A stretch of DNA of 64,000 bases from Caulobacter soli (GTDB lineage: Bacteria; Pseudomonadota; Alphaproteobacteria; Caulobacterales; Caulobacteraceae). The stretch spans positions 3,472,001 through 3,536,000 of the forward strand of contig NZ_CP049199.1 of the NCBI RefSeq assembly GCF_011045195.1, written 5' to 3'. Below are positions 53,681 to 62,078 of this stretch, one piece after another; within the stretch, counting starts at the first letter, position 1, and each line of letters begins with the position of its first letter. A program made the translations under genes and the position numbers. The notes under the pieces were generated by a model. The model ran no database searches, was not told the origin of the DNA, and worked only from the letters and a program-made list of their open reading frames with translations.

Positions 53681-54298
53681 TTACGAAGCGTAGAATTCGA
53701 CGACGAGGTTCGGTTCCATCTTCACCGGGTACGGCACTTCAGCCAGTTCCGGCACGCGGACGAAGGTCGCCGACAGGCCCTTGGCGTCGACGGTGATGTA
53801 TTCGCAGAAGTCGCGTTCGGCCGAGGCCACGGCTTCCAGCACCAGAGCCATGTTGCGCGACTTTTCGCGAACGGCGACCACATCGCCGATCTTGACGCGG
53901 TAGCTGGCGATGTTGACGCGCTTGCCGTTCACGGTCACGTGGCCGTGGTTCACGAACTGGCGGGCGGCGAACACGGTCGGGACGAACTTGGCGCGATAGA
54001 CGATGGCGTCCAGGCGCGATTCCAGCAGACCCACCAGGTTTTCAGCCGTGTTGCCCTTGCGGCGCGCGGCTTCTTCGTAGGTGCGCGAGAATTGCTTCTC
54101 GGTCAGGTTGCCGTAGTAGCCCTTCAGCTTTTGCTTGGCGCGCAGCTGCAGACCGAAGTCCGAAACCTTTTGCTTGCGGCGCTGGCCGTGCTGGCCGGGG
54201 CCGTAGGACCGCTGGTTCACCGGCGACTTCGGCCGGCCCCAGAGGTTTTCGCCCATACGGCGATCGATCTTGTACTTGGCGCTGTGGCGCTTGGACAT
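53681..54298 (-). CDS. rpsD: 30S ribosomal protein S4
   Basis: 205 residues. [40 protein letters not shown] and the S4 RNA-binding segment [20 protein letters not shown] are nearly invariant features. It nucleates 16S rRNA 5'-domain assembly. Here it stands alone, as in other alphaproteobacteria, outside the alpha operon. RBS AAAAGAGTGAC upstream of the ATG at 54298. Confidence 0.97.
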   Translation of the reverse strand: MSKRHSAKYKIDRRMGENLWGRPKSPVNQRSYGPGQHGQRRKQKVSDFGLQLRAKQKLKGYYGNLTEKQFSRTYEEAARRKGNTAENLVGLLESRLDAIVYRAKFVPTVFAARQFVNHGHVTVNGKRVNIASYRVKIGDVVAVREKSRNMALVLEAVASAERDFCEYITVDAKGLSATFVRVPELAEVPYPVKMEPNLVVEFYAS

Positions 54299-54447
54299 AA
54301 GTCACTCTTTTAGTTCGATCCGGGCCGGCGCCCTCGAGAGGGTGCGATCTCAACGGCGGCTTCGGGTCATTCCGTCATGCGTTTTTCGCGCCGTCCGGCA
54401 AGCCGGCGGCGAGAAGGGGCGGTTTATGACGGAGGGCCGGCGGGGAG

Positions 54448-55104
54448 TCAACGGCCGGCGGCGACCGCGGTGTTCATCAGGCCCGGCGTGAACCGCGACA
54501 GCTTCCGCGCCACCTCGATCGGGTAGACGCCCATGGCCCTGGGACTATAGCCCTTCCAGCGCCCCACCCAGGGCGTCAGGTTGTCCAGCACGTAGGTGTT
54601 GTCGACCACCAGCACGGCGTGAGCCTGCTTGCCATAGCCGAACACGGCCAACTGCATGCGCGACGCGCTCCAGCCCAGCTGTTGCAGGACCCGGGCCTTG
54701 GTCAGGGCGAAGTCCTCGCAATCGCCCTTGCCGTCGGCGGGATCCTCCACCCAGACGTCGTCGACCCCGTAGTGGTCCAGATCGTTGGTCACCACGATGG
54801 CCTTGTTGGTTTCGCGGGTGACGCACTGCAGCTGCTTCTCGCCGGTCAGGGCCGCGCATCGCGTCGCGCGCGCCCTGGCGCTGGAGCCGACCATGTAGGC
54901 CGCCACCAGGAACCCGGCCAGCGCGCCGAAGCCCGCGCCGAACAGGAACGCCTTGCGAAGCGTCAAGCCCGCCACCGACGCTCTGGAGACGCGGCGCCCC
55001 CGAAGCAACCGCGATCGCTTTCTCCGAACACCGCCGAATTTCGTCGCGAATAACCTTGATGGAAATCGCGATCGTTCACTGAACAAAGCAACATGACGCG
55101 TCAC
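54448..55104 (-). CDS. Transglutaminase-like cysteine peptidase (LapG/BTLCP type)
   Basis: Up to 218 residues from a GTG at 55104; a GTG at 54975 (175 residues) is an alternative, and neither has a good ribosome site. One membrane helix (FLFGAGFGALAGFLVAAYMVG) is followed by a periplasmic domain with GKGDCEDFALTKARVL (catalytic Cys in CED), KQAHAVLVV (His) and YVLDNLTPW (Asp). BTLCP enzymes such as LapG cut surface adhesins under c-di-GMP control. The partner here is unseen. Its promoter lies in an AT-rich gap. Confidence 0.82.
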   Translation of the reverse strand: MTRHVALFSERSRFPSRLFATKFGGVRRKRSRLLRGRRVSRASVAGLTLRKAFLFGAGFGALAGFLVAAYMVGSSARARATRCAALTGEKQLQCVTRETNKAIVVTNDLDHYGVDDVWVEDPADGKGDCEDFALTKARVLQQLGWSASRMQLAVFGYGKQAHAVLVVDNTYVLDNLTPWVGRWKGYSPRAMGVYPIEVARKLSRFTPGLMNTAVAAGR

Positions 55105-55345
55105 CTCACTGCGGCGATGCTCACATTTCGATGTGTTATATTAAAGGCGAATGGCCAAGTTGCTTATTTAGCAACAATCTATGCCGTAAATCTTCAGGTA
55201 TTTCGCGTATATACACAGAAGAATTCGATCGAATTCAGTATAAACCACCCCTTCAATTAACCATAAGCAATCTGCCCCTGCCTGTTAAAGCAGCCAGATT
55301 CGACATCGGAAAGAAGAGGTCTGGAGCGCCAGGCGAGCGCGCGAC
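55105..55345. promoter_or_regulatory. AT-rich intergenic region with two palindromes
   Basis: A 241-bp gap between the BTLCP gene and the formylglutathione hydrolase, far richer in A+T than its surroundings. It holds GTTGCT-N5-AGCAAC (55159-55175) and GAATTCGATCGAATTC (55221-55236), both perfect. TATAAC on the minus strand (55140-55135) could be a -10 for the BTLCP gene. An open frame at 55131-55406 is not credible. Confidence 0.6.
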
Positions 55346-56197
55346 TTACAGCCGGGCGGCGTGCCAGGCCACATGCTCGCCGAGGAAGGTGGCGATGAAG
55401 AAGTAGCTGTGGTCGTAGCCGTCCTGGCGACGGACGGTGACCTTGCGCCCGGCCTTGGCGGCGGCGGCTTCGATCAGCTCGGGCTTCAACTGGCCTTCCA
55501 GGAAGCTGTCGGCCAGGCCCTGGTCGATGAGGATTTCGTCGAAGCTGGCGCCCGCGCCGTCCTCGATCAGGGCCGTGGCGTCATGGGCCCGCCAGGCAGC
55601 GCGGTCGGGACCCAGATAGGCGGTCATGGCCTTGTCGCCCCAAGGGCAGTTCAGCGGCGAGACGATCGGCGCGAAGGCGCTGACCGACTTGAAGAGGTCC
55701 GGGTTGCGCAGGGCGATCGTCAGGGCTCCGTGGCCGCCCATCGAGTGGCCGGAGATCCCGCGCCGGGACGGATCCAGCGGAAAGGCGCCGTCCACGGCCT
55801 CCAGCAGGTCTTTCGTCACATAGGAATACATCTTGAAGTGCGGCGCCCACGGAGCCTCGGTGGCGTCGACATAGAACCCCGCCCCCTGCCCCAGGTCGTA
55901 GGCCGGATCGTCGGCGACGGCATTCCCTTGAAGGTCTGGGCCGCGCGGCGAGGTGTCGGGCGCGACGATGGCCAGGCCGTGCCTGGCCGCGTGCTCGTAG
56001 ACGCCCGACTTGATGGTGAAGTTGTCCTCGGTGCAGGTCAGCCCCGACAGCCAGACGAGATAGGGGAACGGGCCCTCCCCGTCGGGGGTCCAGACGGTGA
56101 ACTTCATCGGCGTGCCGGTGCTGGCGCTGTCGTGCCGGCAGTAGCGGAGCGTGCCCCCCTGGGTGCGGTGGGCGTTCAGGACTTCAACATCGGACAT
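55346..56197 (-). CDS. fghA: S-formylglutathione hydrolase
   Basis: 283 residues from the ATG at 56197. An esterase-D-family alpha/beta hydrolase: LVWLSGLTCTEDNF (oxyanion region), APDTSPRG, nucleophile motif GHSMGGHGAL, and DGYDHSYFFI with the catalytic His. It hydrolyses S-formylglutathione to formate and glutathione, the second step of glutathione-dependent formaldehyde oxidation. Downstream of frmA on the same strand, separated by a repeat element. Confidence 0.94.
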   Translation of the reverse strand: MSDVEVLNAHRTQGGTLRYCRHDSASTGTPMKFTVWTPDGEGPFPYLVWLSGLTCTEDNFTIKSGVYEHAARHGLAIVAPDTSPRGPDLQGNAVADDPAYDLGQGAGFYVDATEAPWAPHFKMYSYVTKDLLEAVDGAFPLDPSRRGISGHSMGGHGALTIALRNPDLFKSVSAFAPIVSPLNCPWGDKAMTAYLGPDRAAWRAHDATALIEDGAGASFDEILIDQGLADSFLEGQLKPELIEAAAAKAGRKVTVRRQDGYDHSYFFIATFLGEHVAWHAARL

Positions 56198-56214
56198 TGG
56201 TCGGTTCTCGAAAT

Positions 56215-56390
56215 CCTTCTGCCCTTGCGGGAGAAGGTGGCCTGCCCTCGGGTCGCGCGAAGCGCGCGCTCGAGGATAAACTCCGCAGGTCGGATGAGGG
56301 GTCGCATTGGCGGCGCCGTTCGCGGCTGAACCGACCATCAACCCCTCATCCGTCGCCTGCGGCGACACCTTCTCCCGCAAGAGGAGAAGG
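56215..56390. repeat. Nested palindromic element between fghA and frmA, family D
   Basis: Outer arms TTGCGGGAGAAGGTG (56225-56239) and CACCTTCTCCCGCAA (56366-56380); inner arms CGGATGAGGGGT (56291-56302) and ACCCCTCATCCG (56341-56352). It fills most of the 198-bp gap. This form (GGGAGAAGGTG...GGATGAGGGG) is a typical dispersed repeat in high-GC alphaproteobacteria. Confidence 0.75.
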
Positions 56391-56395
56391 AAAAA

Positions 56396-57505
<1,110 letters not shown>

Positions 57506-57582
57506 CGGTCAGGTCTCCGGATTCTTTGTGCGCCCTGTCGTACGCCGGAGCCGGTCGCGCGATAATCCCGAACCGCGCAAAA

Positions 57583-57598
57583 CATTATTGCACTAATG
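57583..57598. promoter_or_regulatory. LysR-type inverted repeat CATTA-N6-TAATG
   Basis: Perfect five-base arms, AT-rich ends, in the divergent gap between frmA (start 57505) and the LysR gene (57623). LysR regulators usually bind such a site to control themselves and the divergent gene. It overlaps an upstream in-frame ATG (57596), which supports the later start. Confidence 0.5.
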
Positions 57599-57622
57599 GG
57601 ACAATCGTCGCATCACCGACCC

Positions 57623-58510
57623 ATGAGCCGATGGGACGGGATCGACGAGTTCGTGGCGGTGGCCGAGGCCGAGAGCTTCAGCCGCGCCGCCGCCCGGCTC
57701 AATCTGTCGACCTCGGGCGTCAGCCGCGAGGTGGCGCGACTGGAAGACCGGCTGCAGACTCGCCTGCTCTATCGCACCACCCGCCGGGTCAGCCTGACCG
57801 ACGCGGGACGGCTGTTCCTGACCCGCTGCCGCGCCCTGATCCAGGAGCGCGACCTAGCCATGCAGATGGTCGGCGAGGACGAGGGCGAACTGAAAGGCCA
57901 GCTTCGGATGACCTGCGCCTCGGCCTATGGTGAGCGCTACGTGGTGCCGGCCGTAAACGCCTTCGCCCTGGCCCACCCGCGACTGTCGCTGGATATCGTG
58001 CTGGATGACGGGATCCGCGACCTGGTCAGCGACGGCTTCGACCTGGCCATCCGCTTCGGCCGGCTCAGCGACAGCCGGCTGATCGCCCGGCGCCTGGCCT
58101 CGCGCACCCGCCGCCTGTGCGCCGCGCCGGCCTACCTGGAGCGGGCGGGCGCGCCGCAAAGCCTGGCCGCCATCGCCGACCATGCCTGCGTCGTCGGGGC
58201 CAGCGAGACCTGGACGTTCAGCGACGCCGGCCAGGAGACAACGCTGCGGCCGCGCGGCCGGTGGCGCTGCAACAGCGGTCAGGCGGTGCTGGACGCCGCC
58301 CTGGCCGGGCTGGGCCTGTGCCAACTGCCCAACTTCTATGTCGACGCGCCGATCGCGGCAGGAACGCTGATCCCGCTGATGGAGCGCCACCGCCCGGCCG
58401 ACGAAGGCGTCTGGGCGGTGTATCCGCACCTGCGCCACCTGCCGGCCAAGGTGCGGCTGCTGGTGGAGCATCTGGAGGCGGCGCTGAATCCCTCTCCCCT
58501 CGCTGGATAG
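57623..58510 (+). CDS. LysR-family transcriptional regulator
   Basis: 295 residues from the ATG at 57623. HTH: FVAVAEAESFSRAAARLNLS, then SGVSREVARLEDRLQTRLLYRTTRRVSLTDAG (split). The C-terminal periplasmic-binding-type domain has LDIVLDDGIRDLVSDGFDLAIRFG (split), like the CrgA/DsdC subgroup. Because it is divergent from frmA, it may respond to formaldehyde or nitrosative stress, but LysR genes next to adhC are not universal. Convergent with the FadL gene. Confidence 0.9.
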   Translation: MSRWDGIDEFVAVAEAESFSRAAARLNLSTSGVSREVARLEDRLQTRLLYRTTRRVSLTDAGRLFLTRCRALIQERDLAMQMVGEDEGELKGQLRMTCASAYGERYVVPAVNAFALAHPRLSLDIVLDDGIRDLVSDGFDLAIRFGRLSDSRLIARRLASRTRRLCAAPAYLERAGAPQSLAAIADHACVVGASETWTFSDAGQETTLRPRGRWRCNSGQAVLDAALAGLGLCQLPNFYVDAPIAAGTLIPLMERHRPADEGVWAVYPHLRHLPAKVRLLVEHLEAALNPSPLAG

Positions 58511-58526
58511 GAACGACGCACGCCGC

Positions 58527-59999
58527 CTAGAACGTGAACCGCGCCCCACCGCCGACCACCAGGCCCTTGCCTTCCGACCGGCCGCGCAGCGACAGGTTCA
58601 TCGGGAAGGCCGTGCCGTCGTACAGCACCTGATCGCTGTGGATCACGCTGTCCTTCAGCTTGATGTAGGCGGCGCTGAGGTCGAAGTGCATGCCCGGCCT
58701 GGGCGTGACCGTCGTGCCCACGCTGTAGAGCTTGCGGTCGCCGTCCGGCACGCGCGGGTCGCGATAGAGGTCGTTGGTTGGGGTCGGGTCCTTCTGGGCG
58801 CCGGCCCGCACGGTCAGCCAGTTGGTGACGGCGAAGTCCAGGCCGACCGCCACGTTGGTGGTGTCCTTGTAGAACTCGTGGACCGTGATCTGGTCGGGCA
58901 GCAGCGCGCCGGGCAACAGCTGGCCCGCGCCCTTCAGGTCGACGCGGACGTTGTCGAAGTCGCTCCAGCCGAAGCGCTGGACCTGGGCGTGCAGCGCCAG
59001 GCGGTCCATCGGTCGCACGGTGATCCCGCCGGTGGCGATCCACGGCAGGTCGAAATTGGTGGTGGCTTCCTGCTTGCTGGTGACCAGGGCGAACGGGCCC
59101 TGGAAGCCGTAGATGGTCACGTCGCCGTCCAGGTGGTGCTTGTAACCCGAGCGGTAGCTGCCGCCGACGGTCACCCACTTGGCCGGGCGCAGCTGGGCGC
59201 CGGCGTTCCAGCCGAAGCGCGTGTCGCTGCCCTTGACCTCGATCCGGCCATCCGGGAACGGCGCGATCAGGTCGGGGCCGTTCTGGCTGAAGGTGGCGTC
59301 GAAATAGTCGACATTGCCGCCGCCGCCGACGCTGAGCCAGTCGGTCACCCGCATCGAGACGGCGGTCTGCAGGTTGATGTTCAGGAACCGCGACTTGATC
59401 GCGCCGTAGCGCGTCCAGCTGTCGCCGTCATAGGTGGTGATGGCGTTGAACGGGGCGTTGATGCCCAGGCCCACCGAGATGCGGTCGGTGACTGGCATGG
59501 CGAAGGCGAAGTTGGGCACGATCGACTTGGGGATCGGGTCCTTGGCCACGCGATTGCCGCCGACGGGCTGGGGCGGAAGCAGCGCGATGTTGGGCAGGCT
59601 GTTCAGCGTCGGGATCAGCACCCCGTTGGTCAGGCCGGGCAGCACGCCGCTGAGCAGACCGGTGACGCCGTTCGGCAGGCCCGGAATCGGCGTGCCCAGC
59701 AAAGTGGGCACGTTCAGGGTCGGACGCTGCAGGGTCGAGCCCTCGTCGGTCACGGTGCCGGTGACGAACACGCCCGAGGCGCCGGTATAGACCTCCTTGC
59801 CCTCCAGCCGGCCGATGGCCGCCGGATTCCAGAACATCGCCTCCGCGCCGGTGTCGGTGACCTCGCCCGAATAGGCCCGGCCCGCGCCCTTCACCGACTG
59901 TTCCTGGATGTAGAACGCCCCCGCCGCCGCGCTCGAGGCGCAGACCATCACGCTCCCGGCCACGCCCAAGGCGAGCCAGGTCCGAAGACCTTTGATCAC
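58527..59999 (-). CDS. FadL/OMPP1-family outer membrane transporter
   Basis: 490 residues from a GTG at 59999 after GGGAGGAAACC. Signal peptide (AAA-GAFYI), then the FadL hallmark GAFYIQEQSVKGAGRAYSGE, AMFWNPAAIGRLEG, and NAITTYDGDSWTRYGA. Fourteen-strand barrel ending GGGARFTF with terminal Phe. FadL proteins carry long-chain fatty acids or aromatic hydrocarbons across the outer membrane. The long Pro/Leu/Asn-rich insert at ~90-150 may be an extracellular loop. A much longer in-frame extension is antisense noise. Confidence 0.92.
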   Translation of the reverse strand: MIKGLRTWLALGVAGSVMVCASSAAAGAFYIQEQSVKGAGRAYSGEVTDTGAEAMFWNPAAIGRLEGKEVYTGASGVFVTGTVTDEGSTLQRPTLNVPTLLGTPIPGLPNGVTGLLSGVLPGLTNGVLIPTLNSLPNIALLPPQPVGGNRVAKDPIPKSIVPNFAFAMPVTDRISVGLGINAPFNAITTYDGDSWTRYGAIKSRFLNINLQTAVSMRVTDWLSVGGGGNVDYFDATFSQNGPDLIAPFPDGRIEVKGSDTRFGWNAGAQLRPAKWVTVGGSYRSGYKHHLDGDVTIYGFQGPFALVTSKQEATTNFDLPWIATGGITVRPMDRLALHAQVQRFGWSDFDNVRVDLKGAGQLLPGALLPDQITVHEFYKDTTNVAVGLDFAVTNWLTVRAGAQKDPTPTNDLYRDPRVPDGDRKLYSVGTTVTPRPGMHFDLSAAYIKLKDSVIHSDQVLYDGTAFPMNLSLRGRSEGKGLVVGGGARFTF

Positions 60000-60073
60000 G
60001 GTTTCCTCCCTGTCGGCCAACCGACACTGGCCGTCTTGAGCCCGAAACGTGACCAGGGAGAATTTGGTTCCGA

Positions 60074-60895
60074 CTAGGTTTCGGAGCCGCTTTCGTCTTT
60101 CGTTTTGGACGCTTCGGCGCCCTTGCGGGCCTTCTGCTCGGCCAGCTTGGCCAGCACCCGGCCGCGTCCCTTCGACAGGGCGGTGACGACGCCGCGGAAG
60201 GTGCGCACCTCCTGCTCGGTCAGCCGGGCCCGGGCCAGCGGGGCGCGCAGGTTGCGGACCATCGACGGCTTCTTCTCGGGCGGATGGTAGAAGCCCGCCT
60301 TCTCCAGCTCGTCCTCCAGCTGACCGTACAGGCCCAGAAGGCTGGACTGGTCGGCCGGCTCGGCGACGTTGTATTCGAACCGCGACCACGGCCGATCGTC
60401 GACCGTCATCTTCCATTCGTAGGCGTTGATCGACACCGCCTGCGCCAGGTTCAGCGACCGGAAGCGCTCGTCGATCGGGATCGAGACGATGGCCTGGCAC
60501 AGGGCGATGTCGTCGGTCTCCAGCCCCGCCCGTTCGCCGCCGAACAGCAGGCCCACCGCATAGCCCTGGGCGACGTCGGCGGCCAGGTGGCCAGCCGCCT
60601 CGCGCGGGGTGTAGACCGGCAGGCGGGTCTCGCGCGGTCGGGCCGTGGTGGCGAACACCAGCTTCAGGTCGGCGATCGCCTCTTCCAGCGTGTCGAACAC
60701 CTTGGCGTTGTCCAGCGGCCAGGTGGCGCCCGAGGCGCTGGGCCAGGCCCGTTCCTGGGGCCAGCCGTCGCGCGGCTTGACCAGGCGCAGGTCCTCGAGC
60801 CCGAAATTGGCCATCACCCGGGCGACCGCGCCGATGTTTTCGGCCAGTTGCGGGTGGTTCAGGATCACGCAGGGCGGGAGGTGTTTCGAGGTCAT
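60074..60895 (-). CDS. trmJ: tRNA (cytidine/uridine-2'-O)-methyltransferase TrmJ-like
   Basis: 273 residues from the ATG at 60895. SPOUT fold: VILNHPQLAENIGAVARVMANFG at the N-terminus, GLLFGGERAGLETDDI and the SPOUT knot motif SLNLAQAVSINAYEW. It 2'-O-methylates position 32 of tRNA. A charged C-terminal tail (KTKDESGSET) extends beyond the core. RBS AAGGGTGGC. Confidence 0.9.
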   Translation of the reverse strand: MTSKHLPPCVILNHPQLAENIGAVARVMANFGLEDLRLVKPRDGWPQERAWPSASGATWPLDNAKVFDTLEEAIADLKLVFATTARPRETRLPVYTPREAAGHLAADVAQGYAVGLLFGGERAGLETDDIALCQAIVSIPIDERFRSLNLAQAVSINAYEWKMTVDDRPWSRFEYNVAEPADQSSLLGLYGQLEDELEKAGFYHPPEKKPSMVRNLRAPLARARLTEQEVRTFRGVVTALSKGRGRVLAKLAEQKARKGAEASKTKDESGSET

Positions 60896-60986
60896 CGCCA
60901 CCCTTTGCCGCCGGACCGGCGCGCGGTGCAAGCCCCACAATGGCGGTTCGTGCGTTTAGCCACGGTCCAGCTGACCCGAGACCGAC

Positions 60987-62000
60987 ATGTTCAAACGCGC
61001 CGCCGCCCTTCTCTTGACCCTCGCGTTGGCGAGCTGCGGCGAGCCGCCGATGCTGGGCCAGACGGACCCGCTGTTCGACCGGGCGAAACTGACGGCCGAC
61101 TTCCAGCCCATCGCCAACCGCGTGGCGCCCGGCAATCTGGGCGTGGCGGTCGAGGACCTGGGCACCGGCCAGATCATCTCGTTCAACGGCGAGAAGCGCT
61201 TCCCGATGCAGGGCGTGTTCAAGGCCCCGCTGGGCGCGGCGGTGATGGCCGAGATCGAGGCCAAGCGGCTGAAGCTGGACGACACCGTGCTGATCGAGGA
61301 CGTCGATCTCTCCCCGCCGCCCAGCGCCATCGCCGACGCCTGGCCGGGGCGCAACACCTACACCATCCAGGAGCTGCTGGAACGCGCGGTGGGGCAAGGC
61401 GACAACACCGCCGCCGACGTGCTGATGAAGCGGGTCGGCGGCCCCGGCGCGGTCACCGCGTGGCTGCAAGGTCGCAAGGTCATGCACCTGGACGTCGACC
61501 GCTACGAGCGGCAGATCCAGCCCGACAGCTTGGGCCTGGCCTCGTTCCGCGCAGGCTGGAAGGGCGAGGCCGCCTATCGCGCCGCTTTGAACGCCGTGCC
61601 CGCCGCCGATCGCCGCCGCGCCACCCTGGCCTATCTGGCCGACCCGCGCGACACCGCCACGCCGCTCGGCGCCCTGCGCTTCCTGGAGGCCCTGAACCAG
61701 GCCGAGCTGCTGGAGCCGGAGTCGCGACGCGTGCTGGGTCGGATCACCGGCCAGACGACCCTGGCCCCGAACCGTCTGCGCGCCGCCCTCCCCGACGGCG
61801 CCCGCCTGGCCCACGTGCCCGGGACCGCTCGCACTGACCTCGACTTTACCCCGGCGGTCAACGATATCGGCGTCTACACGCTGAAGGACGGCCGCAAGTT
61901 CGCGGTCGTGGCGTTCGTGTCCGGCTCGGCGTTGAGCGTGGCCGATCAGGAAAAGGCCATCGCCGACGTAGGGCGCGTGGTCATCAAGGCGGCGAAGTAG
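60987..62000 (+). CDS. Class A beta-lactamase-fold lipoprotein without catalytic serines
   Basis: 337 residues with lipobox LASC. The fold is class A beta-lactamase, PER/CblA-like: FPMQGVFKAPLGAAV holds K79 but has Gly76 (codon GGC, 61212-61214) where the nucleophile Ser should be. The SDN loop reads GDN (138-140). The KTG motif reads VPG (277-279). The omega-loop Glu is kept in DRYERQ (E174). No beta-lactamase chemistry is expected. It may bind peptidoglycan or a beta-lactam without hydrolysis. An error in a single codon would not explain all three losses. Confidence 0.85.
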   Translation: MFKRAAALLLTLALASCGEPPMLGQTDPLFDRAKLTADFQPIANRVAPGNLGVAVEDLGTGQIISFNGEKRFPMQGVFKAPLGAAVMAEIEAKRLKLDDTVLIEDVDLSPPPSAIADAWPGRNTYTIQELLERAVGQGDNTAADVLMKRVGGPGAVTAWLQGRKVMHLDVDRYERQIQPDSLGLASFRAGWKGEAAYRAALNAVPAADRRRATLAYLADPRDTATPLGALRFLEALNQAELLEPESRRVLGRITGQTTLAPNRLRAALPDGARLAHVPGTARTDLDFTPAVNDIGVYTLKDGRKFAVVAFVSGSALSVADQEKAIADVGRVVIKAAK

Positions 62001-62022
62001 AAGACGGCGACGGCGTAACCCC

Positions 62023-62078
62023 TCACCCTCCCACGCTTTCAGCGCGGGCCCCTCCCTCTGGGAGAGGGTCGCCTCTGC
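62023..62078. repeat. Palindromic repeat overlapping the hybrid kinase C-terminus
   Basis: CCTCCC...GGGAGAGG hairpin (about 62051-62067) plus flanking GC-rich pairs. Similar in form to the gene-end hairpin at 24914. It forms the coding tail GGARAESVGG of the kinase, suggesting the repeat was inserted at, or became part of, the gene end. Confidence 0.5.

Noticed and set aside
55131..55406. Frame of 91 codons in the AT-rich gap
   Set aside because: Composition matches random AT-rich DNA, no ribosome site, and it overlaps the formylglutathione hydrolase end on the other strand.
58527..61814. 1095-codon minus-strand frame over FadL and upstream genes
   Set aside because: Only the 490 codons from GTG 59999 carry a signal peptide and FadL motifs. 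The remainder is antisense to the beta-lactamase-like gene and a shadow of trmJ.
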